From an uncultured Lachnoanaerobaculum sp. (GTDB taxonomy: Bacteria; Bacillota; Clostridia; Lachnospirales; Lachnospiraceae): a stretch of 9,760 nucleotides of DNA. The translations under genes and the position numbers were made by a program. This document shows, piece by piece, positions 1-6,171 of this stretch. The notes beneath the pieces are model-generated. The model ran no database searches. It saw only the letters and a program-made list of their open reading frames with translations, and was not told the DNA's origin. The stretch spans positions 1 through 9,760 of the forward strand of contig CALALP010000040.1 of the NCBI GenBank assembly GCA_937925515.1. Reading direction: 5' to 3'. How positions within the stretch are numbered: the first letter of the stretch is position 1; the number at the start of each line of letters is the position of its first letter.

Positions 1-45
1 CAAAACTAGTTTGTAACAGCTCCTATTAAGAAAAGCTAAGAAAGA

Positions 46-1425
46 TTATTTGCCTTGTGGTTGGTTTATTATGCCTAAAAATAGTGGTAAATTATCATGA
101 TTTGTAATAGCAAAAATAAATGGTCTATCTAATGTAAAGTCAATTTCATTATTTTGAACAGCGGCACTTCCTACCTCAAGCATCATAACAGTATAAGCAG
201 TGGCCTCAACACCCTCTTCATTAATTTTTACTCTTGTAGCATGATTAGCTTTTGAAACATAGATTTCTTTTTTGTCAGTTGTAAGTGGAGTAAAATTAGA
301 AACTTTACTGTCAAAGACATCTGTAACTCCCATTTCTTTTAAATCAGAGATTAAATCAATATTTGAAATAATATCAAATTTTGGGATTGATAGATTAACA
401 CTTAAATATTTCTTATCATTCCAGTTATCTTTAGTTTGTAAAAATTCTGTTATTTGATTATCCTTTACAAGCTCTTCAGGCTTTAAACCACTGTTTGGAA
501 GAATAAACCACATATTACTGTCATCGCTAAGAGCAAGTGATACAGCAGTAAAATTCTTTCCCTTATAATAATTTTGGTTTTGTTTTTGATTTATAAAGCT
601 ACATTCTATGTCTTTATTTTCTGAATGGAATATTTTATCCTTGGTATCTTCAGGTAAGAATTCATTTTTCCACTTTGTACGGAAATAAATAGTTGATGCT
701 AAAGCAATTATTGTTTCAGGGGACATTTTAAGCTCAGAGGCTTGGTTTTCTAAAAGTCCATTAGTCTGTTCATTTAGCCAAGCTTGAAGTGCTTTATCAA
801 AGGCATCTGAACCCATTTCTCCTGAAAAAGATGAGGTATAGTAATTTTCTGCTAAAATATCCATAGTTTCTTTATTGAATTGAATTGACTTATCTAACCA
901 GATAGAATTTGCTAAAATATTTGCAGATGCACCGTCATTTCTATAATTAGCATTCCATAGTGCTTTTGCATTAGTACGCAAAGAGTTTATATCTTTAGCA
1001 TCAAGTAGTTCAAGAATTTGATTACGGCTGTTTGCATCAGTTGTTTCTGCTAACATTGCAAGTGTCATATAAATGTTTAGAGGAGAGAATATTTTATTTT
1101 CTCCCTTTGTATCTGATAGAAACTGCTTTGTGCTTGAATTAAAGAAATTTCCAAGTCCTATTGCATAGTCTTTTGATTGATTTAGTTGTGCATTTCTATC
1201 CTTGTCCCATTCTTCATAAGCTTTACTAAATGCCTCATCATTAAATTCTCCTGTTTTTTTATCTATGTATTCAGATTCTTTTGGATATGGTACATTCTTT
1301 GGATAGTTTGCCTTGGCGATATCATAAGACTTAGCTGAATCATTTTTAGTTATTGTAAGGCTGCTACAACCGGTGGCAAAAAATGCAAGTAACAGCATTG
1401 TAGATATTATTTTATTTAGTTTCAT
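46..1425 (-). CDS. Serpin-family protease inhibitor-like lipoprotein
   Basis: A 459-residue serpin predicted to sit on the outer face of the membrane. Residues 1-20 form a lipoprotein signal ending in the lipobox ATGC (Cys20). A charged spacer follows (about 21-84), then a full serpin fold. Visible family motifs: FSPLNIYMTLAML near 113, WLNEQTNGLL at 216, STIYFRTKWKNEF at 244, LSIPKFDI at 345, the hinge NEEGVEATAYT at 402-412, and the C-terminal RPFIFAI and LPLFLGIINQP (434-456). Serpins trap serine or cysteine proteases when their reactive loop is cleaved and inserts into a beta sheet; the target here is unknown. Counting from hinge Gly405 as P15 places P1-P1' at Gly419-Ser420, but the loop is about five residues longer than in alpha-1-antitrypsin, so this is uncertain. 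P9 is a bulky Tyr411. The start is supported by AAAGGAGGA at 1430-1438. Family assignment is very sure; inhibitory activity is inferred. Confidence 0.95.
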   Translation of the reverse strand: MKLNKIISTMLLLAFFATGCSSLTITKNDSAKSYDIAKANYPKNVPYPKESEYIDKKTGEFNDEAFSKAYEEWDKDRNAQLNQSKDYAIGLGNFFNSSTKQFLSDTKGENKIFSPLNIYMTLAMLAETTDANSRNQILELLDAKDINSLRTNAKALWNANYRNDGASANILANSIWLDKSIQFNKETMDILAENYYTSSFSGEMGSDAFDKALQAWLNEQTNGLLENQASELKMSPETIIALASTIYFRTKWKNEFLPEDTKDKIFHSENKDIECSFINQKQNQNYYKGKNFTAVSLALSDDSNMWFILPNSGLKPEELVKDNQITEFLQTKDNWNDKKYLSVNLSIPKFDIISNIDLISDLKEMGVTDVFDSKVSNFTPLTTDKKEIYVSKANHATRVKINEEGVEATAYTVMMLEVGSAAVQNNEIDFTLDRPFIFAITNHDNLPLFLGIINQPQGK

Positions 1426-1478
1426 AAAATCCTCCTTTCGGATAGTAATTATAAGTATATGTGATGCCTGTTATCATG

Positions 1479-1507
1479 ATTGTAGTATTTTATAATGTTT
1501 AGTTCAA
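1479..1507 (-). promoter_or_regulatory. Sigma-A type promoter of the serpin gene
   Basis: Read on the minus strand, TTGAAC (1502-1507) is followed after exactly 17 nt by TACAAT (1479-1484). These match the TTGACA and TATAAT consensus at 4/6 and 5/6. The start of transcription would fall near 1472, leaving a leader of roughly 45 nt before the serpin start. The upstream DNA is very AT-rich, as expected for an UP-like element. Predicted by eye only. Confidence 0.6.
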
Positions 1508-1606
1508 TAAAATTACATTTAACCTTTATTTACAAAATTATTCAAATATTAATTTTATTATTAAATTAATTAATTTTTGCTATTAATTTATATTGTTAAA
1601 TATTTC

Positions 1607-1650
1607 CTACCCTTTGGGGTAGTGCAGAAAAACTTGTATTATGATAAAAT
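1607..1650 (+). promoter_or_regulatory. Candidate promoter with small palindrome upstream of the amidase operon
   Basis: TTGGGG (1614-1619) and TATTAT (1637-1642) are separated by 17 nt and are the best-placed promoter pair upstream of the amidase gene, although the -35 box matches consensus in only its first three bases. The -35 overlaps a perfect 6-bp inverted repeat, CTACCC then TTTG then GGGTAG (1607-1622), which could be an operator or just a short hairpin. The rest of 1426-1688 is AT-rich and shows no gene. Confidence 0.35.
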
Positions 1651-1688
1651 AATATCCAAGATACTTTTGACCTAGGAGGGCTTTTGAG

Positions 1689-2822
1689 ATGAAAAAAAGT
1701 AGAAAAAAGCCAAAACACTCAGTACTTAAAGTTTTAGAGGTAGGAGCTTTTTTGTTAATGTTTTTATTTGGTGCATTTTTATTTAATAGTGCTAAGGTAT
1801 CTGCACTTGAACAAGAGGGAAATAATGGATATAAGGAAATTAAATTACAGAGAGAAAATTTTTTAGCAAAAACTAAAGGAACAAAAACTAAAAAAAATAA
1901 TACTAAAAAAACAGATTCAAAAAATAATCAGAAAAATAACGCAAAGGTTGAGAGCAGTGCAGAAACTAATAAAACTTCAAATCAAAATAATGTTACATAC
2001 AAAGAGCATAGAATAAGCCCAAATTCAAGGTATTATAATTATGTTTGGAAAGATGCAAGTGGAAATGTTCCTGAATTTAAGGTTTATATATTTGAGCCAA
2101 AAAATTTTAACGGTAGGACAGTGTTTGTAGATGCAGGTCATGGGGATAATAGTAGTCCTCTAGTAAGTCAAAAAAGAGAAAAGGTTTATCCTGTTGAGGA
2201 TTCAAAGCTAGCTAATATGAATACAAGTAGAGTGGGTTCTAATGCTTATGACATAGGAGTTGAGGCAAGAGGTTTTAAAAATGTCTATAACAATAATGAA
2301 ACAGAGCCGGAATTTACGATAAAAGTTGCAGATGTTGTAAAGGCTAAGCTACTTGCAAAGGGGTATAGAGTAGTTATGAGTAGACTTGATAATAAGTCAA
2401 ATATATCAAATGGAGCAAGAAGTATACTTGCAGGAGAAACTTCAGATATTATGGTTTCTATTCATAGTAATGCAAGCGTAAATCATGGTAGCTTTGGAAC
2501 ATTGGCATTTTACCCCGGGGACAAGGATTATATGTCGGGAGAAACTCATACAGGCTATACAAAGATATTTGGACTTGACAAAAATCAAGAATCATCTAAA
2601 AGACTTGCAAATATTATTTCAGGAAAGGTTGCTTCGGCAGCAGGGCTTAGAAATCTTGGGGAACATTCGGCAGTGCTTAGAATATTCACTTATTCTTCAA
2701 TCCCTACTTGCTTGGTAGAGGTTGGATTTTCTGATAACTCAAATGATGCAAAAGCTCTTGTTGAAAAGAAAGAGAGTATATCTCAGGGAATAGTTGACGG
2801 CATAGAAGAATACTATAAATAG
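1689..2822 (+). CDS. N-acetylmuramoyl-L-alanine amidase (Amidase_3), secreted or membrane-tethered
   Basis: Zinc amidase expected to cut the bond between N-acetylmuramic acid and L-alanine in peptidoglycan. A basic N-terminus and hydrophobic segment (about 12-33) with a possible cleavage site after VSA (residue 39) indicate export. Residues about 45-100 are a Lys/Asn/Thr-rich linker, and the catalytic domain covers about 142-377. Probable zinc ligands are His151 in VDAGHG, Glu206 in the ETEPEFTIKVA stretch, and His259 in VSIHSNA. The likely catalytic acid is Glu344 in LVEVGFSDN. The stretch from the first histidine to the zinc glutamate (about 55 residues) is longer than I expect for the family, suggesting an insertion. 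The start follows AGGAGGG (1674-1680) at 8 nt. The SH3 lipoprotein gene starts 50 nt downstream, suggesting one operon for wall turnover. A tandem duplication covers the stop codon. Whether the signal is cleaved or stays as an anchor is unclear. Confidence 0.93.
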   Translation: MKKSRKKPKHSVLKVLEVGAFLLMFLFGAFLFNSAKVSALEQEGNNGYKEIKLQRENFLAKTKGTKTKKNNTKKTDSKNNQKNNAKVESSAETNKTSNQNNVTYKEHRISPNSRYYNYVWKDASGNVPEFKVYIFEPKNFNGRTVFVDAGHGDNSSPLVSQKREKVYPVEDSKLANMNTSRVGSNAYDIGVEARGFKNVYNNNETEPEFTIKVADVVKAKLLAKGYRVVMSRLDNKSNISNGARSILAGETSDIMVSIHSNASVNHGSFGTLAFYPGDKDYMSGETHTGYTKIFGLDKNQESSKRLANIISGKVASAAGLRNLGEHSAVLRIFTYSSIPTCLVEVGFSDNSNDAKALVEKKESISQGIVDGIEEYYK

Positions 2823-2836
2823 AATACTATAAATAG
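2807..2836 (+). repeat. 14-bp tandem duplication across the amidase stop codon
   Basis: The unit AGAATACTATAAAT occurs twice head to tail (2807-2820 and 2821-2834), and the match continues for two more bases. The first copy encodes the last codons of the amidase, and the stop TAG (2820-2822) is repeated as TAG at 2834-2836 in another frame. This looks like a replication-slippage duplication of the gene end. Confidence 0.9.
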
Positions 2837-2872
2837 GAACTTTATTGAAATATAAATTATTAAGGAGGCAAT

Positions 2873-3622
2873 ATGAAAAAGTTATTTGTTTTATTTATAA
2901 TGATTTTTGCACTAAGTTCAACTTCTTGCTCGGTTTTAAATAAAGAGAAAGAAGAAACAGAAGAAACAAGTGGACAAAGGTCAAAGAGTAAGCGTAAAAA
3001 GAATAAGGATAGGACAGAGGAAGAAGAAACTGGCAAAATGGAAGAAACTAGCGAAACAGAAGAAACTACACAAGAAACTACACAAGAAACAAGGGTAGCT
3101 CAAATGCAAACAATCTCTAGTACTGAGGCTCAAGCTCAACAAAATACTCAAATTTATACAAATATGTATGTTGTAAATTGTAGAGAAAGTATAACACTAA
3201 GGACTTCTCCGTCTACAAAGGCAAGTGCAATACGTCAGATTCCTTTAGGAGCAACAGTCAGCTATATAGAAACTTCTGAGAATGGTTTTTATAAAGTAAG
3301 TTATATGGGAGATACAGGTTATGCACTTTCACAATATTTGTCAAGTTATGAAAGTGATGAACCACCTGCTTTGGGGGAAGAATATATTTTTAGAGACGGT
3401 GTTGTTGTAAACTGTAAGGTTTCAATTACGCTTAGAGAATCAGCAAGCACAAGTGCAAAAGAGATTACACAAATACCTCTCGATTCGCTTGTGATAGTAT
3501 ATGAAAAGACAGGTAACGGTTTTTATTATGTGGGATATGCTGAGGACGGAGATTTGTCATCTGAAGATTTATTATATGGGTATGTTTTAGAGGGTTATAT
3601 TCTACTACTTGAGCGAAATTAA
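2873..3622 (+). CDS. Lipoprotein with two bacterial SH3 domains
   Basis: A 249-residue surface protein. The signal peptide ends at Cys19 (SSTSC); the lipobox is degenerate because Ser rather than Leu occupies position -3, so lipid anchoring is likely but not certain. Residues about 24-75 are a charged, low-complexity linker, mostly Glu/Thr with a basic patch (RSKSKRKKNKDR, 36-47) and ETTQ repeats. Two SH3b-type domains follow: about 98-156 (VVNCRESITLRTSPS through GYALSQYL) and about 177-246 (VVVNCKVSITLRESAS through GYVLEGYI). Bacterial SH3 domains commonly bind peptidoglycan or its cross-bridge peptides. There is no catalytic domain. Together with the amidase just upstream, it may be the wall-binding partner of a split hydrolase; that is inference. 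The start is fixed by AAGGAGG (2862-2868), only 4 nt from the ATG. Confidence 0.88.
   Translation: MKKLFVLFIMIFALSSTSCSVLNKEKEETEETSGQRSKSKRKKNKDRTEEEETGKMEETSETEETTQETTQETRVAQMQTISSTEAQAQQNTQIYTNMYVVNCRESITLRTSPSTKASAIRQIPLGATVSYIETSENGFYKVSYMGDTGYALSQYLSSYESDEPPALGEEYIFRDGVVVNCKVSITLRESASTSAKEITQIPLDSLVIVYEKTGNGFYYVGYAEDGDLSSEDLLYGYVLEGYILLLERN
3062..3090 (+). repeat. 12-bp in-frame tandem repeat in the SH3 protein linker
   Basis: GAAACTACACAA is present twice in tandem (3062-3073, 3074-3085) plus a partial GAAAC. It is in frame and encodes the repeated ETTQ of the low-complexity linker, so its length could vary between strains without breaking the gene. Confidence 0.85.
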
Positions 3623-3651
3623 TTTTATAAATAATGCTATTTTAAATTTAT

Positions 3652-3699
3652 CAGGGGGGTTATCAGAGATTTACTCGCCGACGGCGAGTAAATCCCCTG
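3652..3699. terminator. Hairpin A at the convergent SH3 lipoprotein / MATE junction
   Basis: GATTTACTCGCC (3668-3679) pairs perfectly with GGCGAGTAAATC (3683-3694) around a GAC loop, giving a 12-bp stem. An outer CAGGG (3652-3656) can pair with CCCTG (3695-3699), separated on the left side by an 11-nt bulge. It lies between two convergent stop codons and probably terminates both units, yet neither side has an immediate T-run; the nearest on the plus strand starts about 15 nt later (near 3715). It shares its architecture with the hairpin at 8648-8684. Confidence 0.7.
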
Positions 3700-3756
3700 T
3701 TAAAAGTAAAATATATTTTTTGATTTTAATAATTATTTATTATGTAATTTGTCCCT

Positions 3757-5127
3757 TTATTTTGCACTTTCAAGTTTTTTAAGCTGTCTAAGATTTATTA
3801 CTATCATAATAGTTGAAATAGTAGTTGAAATTATATCAGATACAGGGCCTGCAAATAATACACCATTTATTCCAAAAATCATAGGAAGTATGATAAGCAT
3901 TGGAATAAGTCCAAAGGCTTGGCGAGTAAGTGAAAGTATTACTCCTGCTTTACTGTTTCCTGTACTTGAAAAATAATTTACTGTTAAAGGTTCTATTGCA
4001 TAACTAAATATAAAAAACATATAGATACGAATATATTTTTCTGCAAAATTAGTATAGAGTTCATCTCCTCGTCCGAAGATATTTATAACTAGATGAGGAT
4101 AAAATTGGAATATAATAAAAAATATAAGGCTTATGGAGAGTGAGGCAATAACTGCCTTTATATAAGTTTCTCTTACTCTTTTATAGTTTTTTGCACCTAT
4201 ATTAAACCCAAGCACAGGCTGACAACCTTGAGCAAGACCAACTGATATTGCAATAATTATGCTTGCTACTTTTGAAACAACTCCTGCAACTGCAAGAGGT
4301 ATATCTCCACCATATATACTTTTTGAACCATAATACTTTAAAGTATTATTTAAGATAATGTTTACTACCATGATAAGACCTAAATTTATACAGTTCGGTG
4401 CACCAAGTTTTACTATATTTATTGCATAAGAAAGCTTAGGTTTAATCATACTTAAATCTAATTTAAAAGATTTAAATTTAAAAAAGTATGCAATGGATAA
4501 TATAAATGATATAATTTGACCACTTACGGTTGCGATTGCAGCACCTGCTATTCCAAGTTTAAATGGAAACATAAATAAATAGTCCAAAAATACATTGAGT
4601 ATAGCACCGATTATATTACATATCATAGAGTAGGTAGGACTTCCGTCAGCTCTTATAATGGCACTTGCAGCACCTGTAAATATTGTAAATGGTAGACCGA
4701 AAGCAGTTATTCCAAGATATATTGAGGCATAAGGCAAGACATTCTCAGTAGCACCAAATAACTTTAGAAGAGTATCCTTAAATAATAGTACAAATATTAG
4801 CATAAAAATTCCTACTCCAAGAAGTAGACTAAGACCTGTACCAATGTATTCCTTTGCATCTTCATATTTTTTTGCACCCATACTTATATTAAAATTTGAA
4901 GAAGTGCCTATACCTATCAGTACTGAGATAGCACCACTTAGGGTAACTATTGGGAATGAAACATTTGTTGCGGCATTTCCCAAAACTCCGACTACATTTC
5001 CTATAAATATCTGGTCTGTAATATTGTATGCACTCATAACTAGGAGGCTTAAGATAGACGGAATGGCAAACTTGGATATTAGACTTCCCACCGGTTCAGT
5101 GGCTAAATATTCATTTTTATTTTCCAT
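3757..5127 (-). CDS. MATE family multidrug/metabolite exporter
   Basis: A 456-residue integral membrane protein of about the usual MATE length, with about 12 hydrophobic segments arranged as two similar halves. Family landmarks include the N-terminal block ending in DQIFIGN (38-44), GTSSNFNISMGAKKYEDAKE (74-93) with its second-half counterpart ending in GFNIGAKNYKRVRE (307-320), and IRADGSPT (158-165) followed by LDYLFMF and GIAGAAIAT (181-200). MATE proteins export cationic drugs and metabolites using a sodium or proton gradient; the substrate and coupling ion cannot be read here. The start is preceded by the modest site AAAAGGA (5134-5140). The gene stands alone: it converges on the SH3 gene and diverges from the sugar importer, with its own good promoter. 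I see no adjacent regulator. Confidence 0.95.
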   Translation of the reverse strand: MENKNEYLATEPVGSLISKFAIPSILSLLVMSAYNITDQIFIGNVVGVLGNAATNVSFPIVTLSGAISVLIGIGTSSNFNISMGAKKYEDAKEYIGTGLSLLLGVGIFMLIFVLLFKDTLLKLFGATENVLPYASIYLGITAFGLPFTIFTGAASAIIRADGSPTYSMICNIIGAILNVFLDYLFMFPFKLGIAGAAIATVSGQIISFILSIAYFFKFKSFKLDLSMIKPKLSYAINIVKLGAPNCINLGLIMVVNIILNNTLKYYGSKSIYGGDIPLAVAGVVSKVASIIIAISVGLAQGCQPVLGFNIGAKNYKRVRETYIKAVIASLSISLIFFIIFQFYPHLVINIFGRGDELYTNFAEKYIRIYMFFIFSYAIEPLTVNYFSSTGNSKAGVILSLTRQAFGLIPMLIILPMIFGINGVLFAGPVSDIISTTISTIMIVINLRQLKKLESAK

Positions 5128-5184
5128 ACTTATTCCTTTTAATGTTGATTTTTAAGGGGCTAATACTTCCCCAATTAGAGAGCT

Positions 5185-5213
5185 ATTATACAGCATTAGA
5201 ATTTATAATTCAA
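5185..5213 (-). promoter_or_regulatory. Sigma-A promoter of the MATE gene
   Basis: On the minus strand, TTGAAT (5208-5213) and a perfect TATAAT (5185-5190) are spaced by 17 nt. Transcription would start near 5178 with a leader of about 50 nt. The leader carries only a weak GGGG...CCCC inverted repeat (5157-5160 with 5170-5173). For the plus-strand importer operon in the same gap only a poor candidate is visible: TTTATA (5202-5207), 16 nt, TTTAAT (5224-5229). Confidence 0.7.
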
Positions 5214-5276
5214 GTTTCACTCATTTAATAAACATGGCAAAATAAGAAAAATTAAAATAAGAAAGGAAAATTCTTT

Positions 5277-6170
5277 ATGCCAATATTCTCAAAGATATGG
5301 AGAGATAAAGTTTTATATTTAATGCTAGCTCCTACTCTAATATATTTTATAATATTTAGAGTATTACCAATAATTAACATGCGTTTAGTATTTTATAATT
5401 ACAAAGTAAAAGGTAATTGGACTTTTGCAGGTCTTAAGTATTTTAAAATGGTATTTAAATCTCCAATATCTATGGTTATTTTAAAAAATACACTAATTAT
5501 CAGTTTTATGAAATATATATTGCTATTTCCTTTCTTTGTGATTTTCGCTATTTTGCTAAATGAAATTAGAAGTTCAAAATTTAAAAAGTATGTACAAATA
5601 GTTTCTTATCTACCACATTTTTTATCTTGGGTAGTTATAGCAGGAATTTGGATTTCTGTATTATCAGCTAATAATGGGGCAGTAAATCAGATAATAAAGC
5701 ATTTTGGAATGAATTCAGTTGATTTTATGACAGATAAAAATAGTATACGTTGGGTTTTATTTTTTTCAGAGGGTTGGCGAAGTCTTGGTTGGGATTCAAT
5801 AGTGTATATAACAGTAATGCTTGGAATTAGCAATGATTTGTATGAGGCGGCCAAGATAGACGGAGCAGATAGAATAAATATTATTAGATATATTATTTTG
5901 CCTGCACTTATTGCACCGATGACAACTATGTTTATATTAAATCTTGGCTTTTTTATGTCAGCAGGGTTTGACCAAGTGTTTAACTTTACAAATCAGTCAG
6001 TAAACAGTGTTATTGACATTTTGGATACATATATTTATAGAATTGGATTAGAGCAGGGGCAGTATTCATTGGCAACAACAGTTTCACTTGTTAAAGGGAT
6101 TGTAGGTGTTTTCTTGGTACTTAGCACACATCTTATATCAAAGAAATTAACAGGAAAGGGAGTGTGGTAA
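5277..6170 (+). CDS. Carbohydrate ABC transporter permease, LplB/YteP type
   Basis: A 297-residue inner-membrane subunit of a binding-protein-dependent sugar importer, with six predicted membrane segments starting at about residue 12. The EAA loop that docks the ATPase is clear: YEAAKIDGA at 189-197, with ILPAL at 207-211. The opening (basic residues, then YLMLAPTLIYFIIFRVLP) and overall length are typical of the LplB group, which in Bacillota often handles oligosaccharides from complex polysaccharides; the actual substrate is not deducible. The start has AAAGGA (5262-5267) 9 nt upstream, and the only earlier ATG nearby (5234) hits a stop after three codons. The next permease begins one base after this stop, so the two are almost certainly translationally coupled and form a heterodimer. 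Confidence 0.93.
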   Translation: MPIFSKIWRDKVLYLMLAPTLIYFIIFRVLPIINMRLVFYNYKVKGNWTFAGLKYFKMVFKSPISMVILKNTLIISFMKYILLFPFFVIFAILLNEIRSSKFKKYVQIVSYLPHFLSWVVIAGIWISVLSANNGAVNQIIKHFGMNSVDFMTDKNSIRWVLFFSEGWRSLGWDSIVYITVMLGISNDLYEAAKIDGADRINIIRYIILPALIAPMTTMFILNLGFFMSAGFDQVFNFTNQSVNSVIDILDTYIYRIGLEQGQYSLATTVSLVKGIVGVFLVLSTHLISKKLTGKGVW

Positions 6171-6171
6171 G

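Noticed and set aside
1..45. Downstream end of the serpin gene examined for a terminator.
   Set aside because: No inverted repeat is visible in the 45 bases available, and the region is cut by the window edge.
272..457. Open frame of 61 codons on the plus strand inside the serpin gene.
   Set aside because: It lies wholly antisense to a well-supported gene, has no ribosome binding site and resembles no protein family.
1473..1480. ATCATGAT palindrome next to the serpin -10 box, considered as an operator.
   Set aside because: An eight-base AT-rich palindrome is common by chance and has no second copy nearby.
4844..5155. Open frame of 103 codons on the plus strand antisense to the start of the MATE gene.
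   Set aside because: Its hydrophobic content mirrors the membrane protein on the other strand; there is no ribosome binding site and it runs across the MATE promoter side.
5157..5173. GGGG...CCCC inverted repeat in the MATE leader, considered as a riboswitch or attenuator.
   Set aside because: Only four base pairs with a nine-base loop; no wider conserved structure or T-run, so too weak to call.
5203..5216. The 14-mer AACTTGAATTATAA in the MATE promoter (minus strand) also occurs near 9242-9255 in the GNAT promoter (plus strand), suggesting a shared regulatory box.
   Set aside because: In DNA this AT-rich, one or two dispersed 14-base matches in 10 kb over both strands are expected by chance, and the match sits on the -35 in one promoter but overlaps the -10 in the other.
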